From the NCBI RefSeq assembly GCF_017873605.1, contig NZ_JAGGKI010000019.1, forward strand, positions 39,868 to 103,867: a stretch of DNA of 64,000 bases. The letters run 5' to 3'. The position numbers and the translations under genes are program-made. Below the pieces are notes generated by a model that worked only from the letters and a program-made list of their open reading frames with translations, ran no database searches and was not told where the DNA came from. The DNA comes from Paenibacillus lactis (lineage in GTDB: Bacteria; Bacillota; Bacilli; Paenibacillales; Paenibacillaceae). Positions within the stretch are counted from its first letter, which is position 1; each line of letters begins with the position of its first letter. Positions 25,601-33,356 of the stretch are shown one piece after another.

Positions 25601-25875
25601 AGCAGGCCCTCACCGCCGGACTCGAATATAAGCCCTACCGTTCCCGCTTCCTCCAGCCACTCCTTCGGCAGCTCCAGTCTGCGGCGGAAGAAATACGTCG
25701 TTCCCTGCTTGCTCGGAAACCGATCGAAGTCCTCACCTTCCGTGTAAGGCGCCGAATTCTCGTACACCCCCGGCACCACGTAGGTGGACCGGGTGATGCT
25801 CCATTCTCTCAACGAAACGGATTCCAGCCATTGCCGCTCCGACAATTCGCGAATAAACCGTCTGATTCTTTCCAT
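22657..25875 (-). CDS. GH38 alpha-mannosidase, Ams1/ManC-like
   Basis: This second GH38 enzyme, about 1072 residues, belongs to the longer type with an N-terminal beta domain of about 230 residues. The catalytic zinc ligands lie in GQSHIDIAWLWPVRE (His about 242, Asp about 244), and the nucleophile in HIEWLPDTFGYCASLPQI (Asp about 354). DGGGGVTREM and LLNQFHDIIPGSAI are further family landmarks. Such cytosolic enzymes trim alpha-1,2/1,3/1,6-mannose from imported oligosaccharides. An Asn/Asp/Gly-rich low-complexity insert lies near residue 690. ATG 25875 is chosen over the overlapping ATG at 25881, because AGGAGG is ten rather than four bases away. Confidence 0.92.
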   Translation of the reverse strand: MERIRRFIRELSERQWLESVSLREWSITRSTYVVPGVYENSAPYTEGEDFDRFPSKQGTTYFFRRRLELPKEWLEEAGTVGLIFESGGEGLLRVNGASYQGLDRNHTFVTLDPQRTGTRMELEIELYDPIPEPVDPLNQQAVIQPPITRVSSQLVKVNRPVQSLMYTVTIVRDSLRLLPESDMRRIRLMEALHASMDAFVSMDEGSIREGAAVTELEQELVRRVKLIGGNSEGTEHMVGQSHIDIAWLWPVRETVRKTSRTFSTVDALMNEYPEYRYAQSQPLLYQFLKDHDPELYERVKARIKEGRWELVGGMWVEPDLNIPSGESLMRQMLYGQLFYQEEFGRRSHIEWLPDTFGYCASLPQILKHGGIRYFMTTKLGWNDTNVFPYDLFHWVGIDGTPMLSYLNHGVNENTLPKDVHDHWQSYRQKAVHPEQMLLYGHGDGGGGVTREMLENIQRADLMVGQPASKYSTAAEFFNGIEERQPKLPKWRGDLYLELHRGTYTTHARNKRHNRKAEILYREAELWGTMAFPALNSGERKGMIRALHEGWKLILLNQFHDIIPGSAITESYVTSEKEYKEVFKLGQTSLHTAVKAVAEQINTEGEGIPYVVFNGLGWTRNAVISLTEDQGLAGFAPHDADGTPLLYDMIPGESDAEPKSMHVYVPAIPGFGYTTIWLKATGASGSGEGSNDDLINGRNDDRNDKPNDGPDGGDAGSALAIAQIQLGDVWETKYYRIRFNHRGEITSLWDKEAQREIVKPGESANRFHFFHDRPTLWDAWDIDTRYEDQPAGDAELIGKQLAHQGDVQDVLRFSWRIHESVITQDMILYHHDKRIDFQTHVSWNESHKLLKVGFPIDVVADKATYEIPFGTIERPTHRNTSWEQAQYEVCGHRFADVSEHGYGVSLINDCKYGYDIQDSTIRLSLLRAPKWPDQTADLGEHVFTYSLYPHEGDWRQAGVVRKAAELNHELPCLKTSPKKGTLAPVHSWIELESVHVVLDTVKPAEDGSGYILRLYESAGGREEVRLEWPHAYEAAYLSNALEEELEPIVCEAGSLKLEFKPYEIRTIKFRTMN

Positions 25876-25880
25876 GGGCA

Positions 25881-28178
25881 TCAGTCCTCCTGCACGGTCA
25901 AATCCGCGCTGAGCGTGTCGTTCACATGCTTTCCGACCATGACCCGGAACAAGCCGGGCTCAACGACGGGTTGATAGTTTTGCCCGATATACTGAAGCTG
26001 CTCGGGGCCGACAGTGAATTCGATTCGCTGTTTCTCACCGGGTTCAAGGTATATTTTACGGAAGCCCTTGAGCTCCTTGGCCGGTCTTGTAAATCGGCTT
26101 GCCGCATCATTAATGTATAGCTGCACGACTTCGGCTCCGGCTACGCTGCCGCTGTTCTCCACATTCACCGTGACGACCGCGGTTTCGCCCGTTCTAATCG
26201 TTTGCGGGGTCACCTGAAGATCGGAATACCGGAACTCCGTATAGCTGAGTCCGTAACCGAACGGGTATTGCGGCTGTGAATCCTCCTCAAGGTATCGCTT
26301 GCCGCGGGACCGCTTGCCGTTATAGTACACGGGAAGCTGCCCGACATGCTTCGGAATCGAAATCGTGAGCTTTCCGGACGGATTCACGTCCCCGAACAGA
26401 ATGTCCGCGACCGCGTGGCCGCCTTCCTGTCCCGGATACCAAGCCTCCAGAATGGCATCTGCATGCCGGTCGATCCACGGCTCGGCAATCGGCCGCCCGT
26501 TGATGTAAACGACAACCAGACGCTTCCCAAGCTTGTGGATCTCCCGGGCCAGCTCCAGCTGGACGCCGGACAGCTGGAGCGTCATCCGGTCGATGCCTTC
26601 CCCGCAGTCCATATCGCTCCAGTCATTGCCGGTAACCTTGGAGGCACCTGTCCGCAGATCGATGGTGCCTTCGCCGAAATCGCGGGCGCTTGAGCCCCCG
26701 AGCACCAATACAACCGTATCGGCCTGCCCGGCGCAGGAAAGCGCCAGCTCGAAGCCTTCGCGGGAATCCCCGTTGATCCGGCAGCCGGGCGCATACAGCA
26801 CGCGCCCTTTGTCCCCTCCAAGCTTCGCGCGGATGCCCTCCAGCACCGTTACGACGCGGGACGGAGGCTGAGGCGAGGTGTAATCCCCGAGCTGATTATA
26901 GCCCTGGTCGGCATTCGGTCCGATGACGGCAATAACGCCGTCTTCTTTGGAGAGCGGCAGCGTGCTGCCTTCATTCTTAAGCAGCACGATTCCTTCGGCC
27001 GCGAGCTGTCTGGCCATCTCCCGGTGACGGGAGCAGCCGATCACCTGCTCCGCCCGCGCCGGGTCAGCATAAGGATTTTCGAACAAGCCAAGCTTGAACT
27101 TCAGCGTCAATACCCGTCGCACAGCCTCATCCAGCACCGAAACGTCCAGCCGCTTCTCTTGGACCGCACGCTCAAGATACATGCCGAACATCTCGCCGGA
27201 CATCTCCATATCGATGCCGGCCGATATCGCCGAAACGGCCGCGTCCATGCCATCCTCGGCCGTATCATGTCCCGCAGCCAGCATATTGATCGCGCCGCAG
27301 TCCGTAATGACCATGCCGTCGAAGCCCCACTCCTTGCGGAGCACGCCATCCAGCAGCTCCTCGTTCACGGTGCAAGGAACGCCGTCAATTTCGTTATAAG
27401 CCGGCATGATGGAGGCAGCGCCAGCTTCAACGGCCTTCTTGAACGGATACATGTCCACTTCCATCAGCTCGCGCGTTCCCATATGGACAGGGCCGGCATT
27501 TCTGCCGCCTTCCGAGCTTCCGTAGCCGACGAAATGTTTCAGGGTGGCTGCCACGCTGGCCTCTCCGTCAAGAGATTCGCCCTGCAGCCCTTCAACCGAT
27601 GCGGCAGCGAATTCCCCGATCAGATACGGATCTTCGCCGAAGCACTCCTCCGTACGTCCCCATCTCGGATCACGCACGACGTCAAGCACCGGCGAGTACG
27701 TCACCGCCCCACCCTGGCTGCGCGTTTCAAGCGCTACGGCGCGGCACATCTCGCGATACAGCTCGGTGTTCCACGTGCTGCCGAGCGACAGCGGAACAGG
27801 GAATACCGTCGCCCCGATCGCCATATGCCCATGCGAGCATTCCTCCCCGATCAGGATCGGAATGCCGAGCCGGGAATGCTCGACCGCATAGCGCTGGATT
27901 TCGTTCACAGCCTCTGCTCCTTCACGCGGGGACAGGCCCGTATCCAGCGTGACGCCGGTCCATGGGTCGGCACGCAGCGTGCCGTATAAGGAACCGACGC
28001 CCCCTTCCTTCACCTGCTCCTTGAACGACTCGGCCAGCGTGATCTTGCCATCCTTCGACTCATACGTTTTCCAGCCGAAGGGCTGGACCAGCTGACCGAC
28101 CTTTTCCTTCACCGTCATAAGGCTTAGTAGATGCTCTACCCGCTGGGCAATAGGCTTGCTGGGATCTTTATAACTCAT
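25881..28178 (-). CDS. GH3 beta-glycosidase (beta-glucosidase/xylosidase-like)
   Basis: The 765-residue enzyme has the three GH3 domains. The barrel contains VLDVVRDPRWGRTEECFGEDP, LKHFVGYG and the nucleophile motif GMVITDCGAI (Asp about 293). The alpha/beta sandwich follows, starting near ARQLAAEGIVLLKNEG. A fibronectin III-like C-terminal domain begins near FRYSDLQVTPQTI. GH3 enzymes remove terminal beta-linked glucose, xylose, N-acetylglucosamine or arabinose. The exact sugar is not evident, though beta-glycosides linked to a mannose core would fit the operon. It lacks a signal peptide. Its stop overlaps the first possible start of the GH38 gene. Confidence 0.92.
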   Translation of the reverse strand: MSYKDPSKPIAQRVEHLLSLMTVKEKVGQLVQPFGWKTYESKDGKITLAESFKEQVKEGGVGSLYGTLRADPWTGVTLDTGLSPREGAEAVNEIQRYAVEHSRLGIPILIGEECSHGHMAIGATVFPVPLSLGSTWNTELYREMCRAVALETRSQGGAVTYSPVLDVVRDPRWGRTEECFGEDPYLIGEFAAASVEGLQGESLDGEASVAATLKHFVGYGSSEGGRNAGPVHMGTRELMEVDMYPFKKAVEAGAASIMPAYNEIDGVPCTVNEELLDGVLRKEWGFDGMVITDCGAINMLAAGHDTAEDGMDAAVSAISAGIDMEMSGEMFGMYLERAVQEKRLDVSVLDEAVRRVLTLKFKLGLFENPYADPARAEQVIGCSRHREMARQLAAEGIVLLKNEGSTLPLSKEDGVIAVIGPNADQGYNQLGDYTSPQPPSRVVTVLEGIRAKLGGDKGRVLYAPGCRINGDSREGFELALSCAGQADTVVLVLGGSSARDFGEGTIDLRTGASKVTGNDWSDMDCGEGIDRMTLQLSGVQLELAREIHKLGKRLVVVYINGRPIAEPWIDRHADAILEAWYPGQEGGHAVADILFGDVNPSGKLTISIPKHVGQLPVYYNGKRSRGKRYLEEDSQPQYPFGYGLSYTEFRYSDLQVTPQTIRTGETAVVTVNVENSGSVAGAEVVQLYINDAASRFTRPAKELKGFRKIYLEPGEKQRIEFTVGPEQLQYIGQNYQPVVEPGLFRVMVGKHVNDTLSADLTVQED

Positions 28179-28206
28179 CTTATCTCCTCCGCTCGCGTCC
28201 AGTAGT

Positions 28207-29124
28207 TTACTCTTTCACCGCGCCGATCGTCAGACCTTGAATGAAGTAACGCTGGAAGAAAGGATAGGCGAGAATGATCGGGCCCGTGGCCAGTACGACC
28301 ATCGCCATCCGCGACGTATCCTGCGGCATGCTCTGAAGTGCAGCCATGCTCAGCGATGAATTTTGGGAATTTTGCAAAATGAACTGCATGCTGGTTTCGA
28401 TCCGCATCAGCATCGATTGCAGCGGAACCAGATTCGGGTCATCGATATACAGAAGCGCATTGAACCAGTCGTTCCAATAGCCCAGTGTGCTGAACAGGCC
28501 GATGGTGGCCAAGCCCGGCAAGGACAACGGCAGCACCAGTTTATAGAATATTTTAAACTCGCTTGCACCGTCAATTTTTCCGGATTCAATGATGGCGTCC
28601 GGAACGCTCGTGCTGTAGAACGTACGGAGAATCATAATATAGAAGGCGTTCAGCGCCAGCGGCAGAATCAGCGCCCAGATCGTGTCCTTCAGGTTCAGCA
28701 GCTGGGTCGCCACGATATAGGTCGGCACCAGGCCGCCGTTAAACAGCATCGTGAAAAATGCGAAGAACGAGAAGAAATTACGGTATCTGAAGCTCTTGCG
28801 GGAAATGGCATAGGCATAGAGCGAAATAATGAACAAGCTGATCAGCGTGCCCACAACGGTTACGAAGATCGTTACGCCGTAGGAACGGAGCAGCGTATCC
28901 CCTGTTTGGAATACGTACTTGTAGGCTTCCAGGCTCCATTTTTCCGGCCAAATCTGATAACCGTTCCGCGCCAGCGACGCCTCGTCCGTGAACGAAATGA
29001 TCATGACGAACAGGAACGGGAACACGCACAGGAACGAGAAGATGCCGGCGATCAAGTTGAACACAACGTTCCATCCGGTGGACAGGTGGTGGAAATCCTT
29101 CATCTTGCTTCTTGCTTTAAACAC
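28207..29124 (-). CDS. Sugar ABC transporter permease, LplC/MalG-like
   Basis: The 305-residue integral membrane protein has six membrane helices and the EAA loop, IIESGKIDGASEFKIFYKLVLPLSLPGLA (about 190-218), that contacts the importer ATPase. Its C-terminus PFFQRYFIQGLTIGAVKE is typical of carbohydrate CUT1-family permeases of the LplC/YtcP type. The start is GTG 29124, with AAGGAGG eight bases upstream; the nearby ATG is out of frame. It pairs with the permease encoded 33 bases upstream. Confidence 0.93.
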   Translation of the reverse strand: MFKARSKMKDFHHLSTGWNVVFNLIAGIFSFLCVFPFLFVMIISFTDEASLARNGYQIWPEKWSLEAYKYVFQTGDTLLRSYGVTIFVTVVGTLISLFIISLYAYAISRKSFRYRNFFSFFAFFTMLFNGGLVPTYIVATQLLNLKDTIWALILPLALNAFYIMILRTFYSTSVPDAIIESGKIDGASEFKIFYKLVLPLSLPGLATIGLFSTLGYWNDWFNALLYIDDPNLVPLQSMLMRIETSMQFILQNSQNSSLSMAALQSMPQDTSRMAMVVLATGPIILAYPFFQRYFIQGLTIGAVKE

Positions 29125-29157
29125 ATTACATACCTCCTTCTTTGAAAGCTGCGAGTC

Positions 29158-30096
29158 TTAGAACAATGCGTTATCCCGGTCATATTTCCGTACGATATAG
29201 TTGGATACGAGGACGAGGATGAATCCGACAACCGATTGGTACAGGCCTGCAGCCGTACTCATTCCGATCTCTCCGGTCGTCTTCAGACCGCGGTATACAT
29301 ACGTATCGATTACGTTCGTTACCGAATACAAGGTTCCGGAATCTCTCGGCACCTGGTAGAACAGACCGAAGTCGGCGTAGAATATTTTGCCGATCGCAAG
29401 AAGCGTCAGAATGGTCATCAGCGGCTTCAGCATCGGGATCGTGATCGCCTTGATCTGCTGCCACTTGTTCGCGCCGTCAATCATGGCTGCTTCGTACAGA
29501 GACTTGTCAATCCCCATGATCGCAGCGAGATACACGACGCTGTTATATCCTACCGATTTCCACAAGCTGATCAGCGTCAGGAAGATCGGCCAATACTTGG
29601 CCTCGGAGTACCATTGCACCGGTTCCATGCCGAACCAGCCGAGAATTTGGTTGAGCATCCCTTTGTCCATGCTCAGGAAGCTGAACGCAAAGTATCCTAC
29701 GATAACCCAGGACAGGAAGTATGGCAGGAACATGCCGGTCTGGTACACCTTCGCCAGACGCTTGTTGACGATTTCGGACAACACGATGGCCAGCGCCACC
29801 GAGAAGAGCAGCCCAAGAATGATAAAGACAAAGTTATACAGCACCGTGTTCCGTGTAATAATGTACGCATCGTTTGTGCTGAACAAAAATTTAAAGTTCT
29901 GGAATCCGACCCATTCGCTGTTTACGATACTGGCCCAAAAGCCGTCCCGGCTGAAGCGGTATTCCTTAAACGCAATAATCGTCCCGAACATGGGCAAATA
30001 TGAGAATAAGAGGAACCACAGCGTCCCCGGCAAAACCATGAACAGCATGGCTTTGTTTGTCATAAGATTTTTGAAAAACTGTCCGATTGCTCTCAC
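29158..30096 (-). CDS. Sugar ABC transporter permease, LplB/UgpA-like
   Basis: The 312-residue protein has six membrane helices and the EAA loop LYEAAMIDGANKWQQIKAITIPMLKPLM. It resembles LplB/YteP permeases that import oligosaccharides with a lipoprotein and a shared ATPase. The start is GTG 30096 with GAGGAGG seven bases before it. The 16 extra codons upstream would include the ribosome binding site. It follows the solute-binding protein gene across a strong hairpin and precedes the second permease. Confidence 0.93.
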   Translation of the reverse strand: MRAIGQFFKNLMTNKAMLFMVLPGTLWFLLFSYLPMFGTIIAFKEYRFSRDGFWASIVNSEWVGFQNFKFLFSTNDAYIITRNTVLYNFVFIILGLLFSVALAIVLSEIVNKRLAKVYQTGMFLPYFLSWVIVGYFAFSFLSMDKGMLNQILGWFGMEPVQWYSEAKYWPIFLTLISLWKSVGYNSVVYLAAIMGIDKSLYEAAMIDGANKWQQIKAITIPMLKPLMTILTLLAIGKIFYADFGLFYQVPRDSGTLYSVTNVIDTYVYRGLKTTGEIGMSTAAGLYQSVVGFILVLVSNYIVRKYDRDNALF

Positions 30097-30168
30097 GCTT
30101 ACCCCTCCTCGTGAAGTATGAAATGACAAAAGAAGGGCGGTCATATTCCGCCGCCCCGTCCAGTGTTT

Positions 30169-30225
30169 CGGCCCTTAAGGCCGGCCTGCCGCCCATCAAG
30201 GGGCGAACAGCAGGCCGGAAGGCCG
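30169..30225 (-). promoter_or_regulatory. Intercistronic hairpin after the solute-binding protein gene
   Basis: CCGGCCTGC (30181-30189) pairs with GCAGGCCGG (30210-30218), with an inner CGCCC/GGGCG stem and an outer CGGCC/GGCCG. No U-tract follows. Such hairpins often protect the abundant binding-protein mRNA and lower downstream expression. Confidence 0.6.
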
Positions 30226-30236
30226 AGGGAATTCTA

Positions 30237-31718
30237 TTACTTGTTGTTTGCTTTCCATGCATCGATTTGGCTTTGCGCCTCGGCGATGATTTTATCCAGA
30301 CCCGCAGCTTTCAGCTTCTCGTTCGCTTTAGGCAGGTACTCTTCAGGGTTAACCGTGCCTGTCATCAGCGGCGCCCAGAACTCTTCTTTTACGTTGTTGA
30401 CCGCAGCGAGCTCTGTGGACACTTTGGTTGGGTCGAAGTTGAAACCAAGCAGCGGTGCAGGCTTACCGGACTCGTTGAACTTCTTGAACTCTTCCCATTT
30501 GTTCTCAGGATCTTCAGGGTTCAGGTACGTCAGCATGACGTTACCGAGGGAGAAGGTCGGCATGTCGTAGTTTTTCGACTCTGGCAGGTTCTCCATTACG
30601 TTCTCGCTAAGCTTCTTGTAGTGAACGCCTTCAATACCGGAATCCACCAGGTTGCGAAGATATACGTCGGTGTTGAGCAGGTTCAGGAACTCCATCGCTT
30701 TCTCAGGATGCTCGGAGTTGGCCGAGATCGCCTGCATGGAGCCCATAACGGACCAGTTGAAGATCGTGGCATCGCCGGCAGGCGTCGATACGACCGGATA
30801 GCCGTAGCTTTGGCTCCACAGGTTGTCCGCGAACGGCTGTGTAGCGGCACGGTCGGCGAACCAGTTGCCCGATGTCATCAGATCCTGCGTAGAAGTCGTT
30901 GTTGCTGCTTCAGGGGAGATGTATCCCGCTTTGTAGTACTTGTTCATCAATTTGAGCGTTTCCAACGTTTCCGGCATTTCAAGGAAGTTTACAACCTTCA
31001 GCTCTTCCTTGTCATCCAGGTAAACGGCCATCGGCATTTTCTCGATGATGTAGTCGAATGGAAGCAGTGGTCCGAAGTCTTTGCTGATCGCCAGCGGAAC
31101 GACGTTCGGCTCGTTCTCCTTGATCGTTTTGAGCAGCGGCTCAAGGCTTTCCATCGATCTTACGTTGGAGATATCGAGATTGTATTTATCAAGCAGCGTT
31201 TTGTTGAAGCGCCATGCCTCTTGTGCTGGAAGCTCTTTGTTGGCAGGGATCGCGTAGTTGTGGCCATCGACCTTGGAGCCTTCCAGGAACGCAGGGTCAA
31301 TCGTTTCTTTGATGCCTTTTCCATGGGTTTCCAGAAGCTCGTCGAGCTCAAGGAATGCGCCTTTACGCGCGTTTTGCACGTAATCGAATGCCCAGGAGCT
31401 TGTGAACAGGATGTCCATCGGTTCGCCGGATGCTGCCATAACCTGCATCTTCTGGTTGTAGTCACCGAAATCGATCATTTTCATGTCGATCGTAACGCCG
31501 ATTTTTTCAGCTGTATATTTGTTGATCTCAGCTTCAACCTTGTCGACGTCCTTCTGCGGCGTTCCGATCGTGTACCAGATCAGCTCAACCGGCTTTTCGG
31601 CCGTTCCTTCAGTGCTGCCAGCGCTTCCTTCTTTCTTGCCTCCGCATGCCGACAACAGCATTGAAGCGGATAACAAAAGCGTCAGCGGCAAGAGCCATTT
31701 TTTCTTCGATTTACTCAT
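30237..31718 (-). CDS. Extracellular sugar-binding lipoprotein (LplA-like)
   Basis: The 493-residue protein has a lipoprotein signal (MSKSKKKWLLPLTLLLSASMLLSACGGK, lipid on Cys about 25), a Ser/Gly/Glu linker, and the fold of family 1 solute-binding proteins with DUF3502-like C-terminus (WAPLMTGTVNPEEYLPKANEKLKAAGLDKI). It should deliver an oligosaccharide to the two permeases encoded downstream. It is anchored outside the cell. ATG 31718 follows GGGAGG. The gene sits between the AraC-type regulator gene and the permeases, and probably has its own promoter in the 126-base gap. Confidence 0.93.
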   Translation of the reverse strand: MSKSKKKWLLPLTLLLSASMLLSACGGKKEGSAGSTEGTAEKPVELIWYTIGTPQKDVDKVEAEINKYTAEKIGVTIDMKMIDFGDYNQKMQVMAASGEPMDILFTSSWAFDYVQNARKGAFLELDELLETHGKGIKETIDPAFLEGSKVDGHNYAIPANKELPAQEAWRFNKTLLDKYNLDISNVRSMESLEPLLKTIKENEPNVVPLAISKDFGPLLPFDYIIEKMPMAVYLDDKEELKVVNFLEMPETLETLKLMNKYYKAGYISPEAATTTSTQDLMTSGNWFADRAATQPFADNLWSQSYGYPVVSTPAGDATIFNWSVMGSMQAISANSEHPEKAMEFLNLLNTDVYLRNLVDSGIEGVHYKKLSENVMENLPESKNYDMPTFSLGNVMLTYLNPEDPENKWEEFKKFNESGKPAPLLGFNFDPTKVSTELAAVNNVKEEFWAPLMTGTVNPEEYLPKANEKLKAAGLDKIIAEAQSQIDAWKANNK

Positions 31719-31819
31719 GTGAATCCTCCCTTTTGAATCTCAGTATCTCTACACCATTAAGATTATCTGATGAAAGCAGTTTCATATAGGCGAAAAATTA
31801 AAGGATTACTGGTGAAAAT

Positions 31820-31851
31820 AAAGAAAAAGCTCTGATTCGATCAATCAGAGC
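31820..31851 (-). terminator. Terminator at the end of the response regulator gene
   Basis: GCTCTGATT / AATCAGAGC, a 9-bp perfect stem with a 5-base loop, overlaps the stop of the regulator and is followed by TTTTTCTTTATTTT on the minus strand. It separates the regulatory pair from the transport and glycosidase genes. Confidence 0.88.
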
Positions 31852-33356
31852 ATTCCTCTAAAATCTCTTGGCGATACGCCAACGAATTTTTTGAATTGTT
31901 TATAGAAGTAACCGGTTTCCCAATAGCCCACCTGCTTCGCAATATCCTGGACTTTCATCGGGGTTGTCCGCAGCAGCTCCTTCGCTCTGTCGATCCGGTA
32001 CCGGTTAATATACTCGGTAAAGCTGTCACCCGTCTCCTTATGGAATAGGTGGCCCAAATAAACGGGATGAATGTGGTACTGGGCACCGAGCACCTTGAGG
32101 GACAGATCCTCATTGTACCGCAGCTGGATATGATGAAGAATCTGCTGGATGACCGGACTCTTCACATCATTCGTAAGCGAATCGACGAGACCGCCGACTC
32201 CGCCCTTGACGGCCGCGATCAGATCATCGATCGAGATGGACTCCATAATTTCATGGACCGTATTCTTCACAAAATCGGGTGCAGCGGTATATTGAATATC
32301 GTTCAGCTCCAGCTTGAGCCGAATGACCATCTCGACAGCAATGCTCTTCAAAATTGCCGGATTCATTCCCTGCGTGTGACGGAGCCCTTCAAAATCCGTG
32401 TCGATCAGACGGAACAGCGTATCCTTATCCCTTGCCGCGATGCCCTTGGCATACTCCGGCCACTGCACGTTATAAGATTCGGAGGCCTCTCCTTTCTTCA
32501 GCTGAACATCCACGTAGTCCACATAAGCCGGCTGCTCCAGCAGCAAATAGTATTCCTGCGCCTCCTTGGCATGGAGATAGCTGTCCGGGTAATTTGCGCC
32601 GAGGCTTTGCACGCTCCCGAGCGAGATGCAGATTTCCTCGTCGTAGCATTGCTCCCGCACCTGCTGAAGCAGCCGGACCGCCCTTGCCTTTTCCGTATCC
32701 GGGTCTCTCATCATGAAGATCAAGACATGGTCCCCGTCATTGTCGCGGAAGTACATCACGCCCTGTTCCCGTTCCATCAAATCGCGAAGCATCGTCTCCA
32801 GCGGAGGGAAATCCGCCCTTAGGATGGATACCATCAGGTAAGGCATATTCAGGTTCAAACCGAGCAGGGTTGCCCGCTCGTTTAGCTCCTCCGGCTCGAT
32901 GCGATCCGTAATCCAGCGATACAATATATTGCTTCGCAGGATGTTCATATCATATTCGTCAAGCCGCATCTCCCTGCGGGCGTTGTTCATCTTGTCGATC
33001 GTGCTGGCAATCGTCTCCTCCAGCTCCTTCAGATTGATCGGCTTCAGCAAGTAGTTTTCGATGCCGAGCCGCATCCCTTCCTTCAAGTAAGCGAAATCGT
33101 CAAAGCCGCTTAGGATGATGACTTTCAGATTGCGATTGAGCTTTCTGGCCTCCTCGATGAGCTGAAGTCCGGTCATGACGGGCATGGATATGTCCGTGAT
33201 CAGGATGTCGACCGGGATAATCATCATTTTGTCCAGCGCTTGGCGCCCGTTCTCCGCATGCCCTACAATCTCAATTCCATACTTCGACCAATCCACGACA
33301 TCATATAATCCTTCAATAATAAACGGCTCATCATCGACGATAAAAACTTTATACAA
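31845..33356 (-). CDS. AraC-type response regulator, YesN-like
   Basis: The 503-residue regulator has an N-terminal receiver domain (FIVDDEPFIIEG; phosphoacceptor Asp about 55 in DILITDISMP; Lys in YLLKPINLKE), a middle helical part of about 270 residues and a C-terminal AraC double helix-turn-helix (LKVLGAQYHIHPVYLGHLFHKETGDSFTEYINRYRI...KVQDIAKQVGYWETGYFYKQFKKFVGVSPRDFR). It presumably activates the binding protein-permease-glycosidase genes when the partner kinase senses the sugar. It overlaps the kinase gene by eight bases. Confidence 0.93.
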   Translation of the reverse strand: MYKVFIVDDEPFIIEGLYDVVDWSKYGIEIVGHAENGRQALDKMMIIPVDILITDISMPVMTGLQLIEEARKLNRNLKVIILSGFDDFAYLKEGMRLGIENYLLKPINLKELEETIASTIDKMNNARREMRLDEYDMNILRSNILYRWITDRIEPEELNERATLLGLNLNMPYLMVSILRADFPPLETMLRDLMEREQGVMYFRDNDGDHVLIFMMRDPDTEKARAVRLLQQVREQCYDEEICISLGSVQSLGANYPDSYLHAKEAQEYYLLLEQPAYVDYVDVQLKKGEASESYNVQWPEYAKGIAARDKDTLFRLIDTDFEGLRHTQGMNPAILKSIAVEMVIRLKLELNDIQYTAAPDFVKNTVHEIMESISIDDLIAAVKGGVGGLVDSLTNDVKSPVIQQILHHIQLRYNEDLSLKVLGAQYHIHPVYLGHLFHKETGDSFTEYINRYRIDRAKELLRTTPMKVQDIAKQVGYWETGYFYKQFKKFVGVSPRDFRGML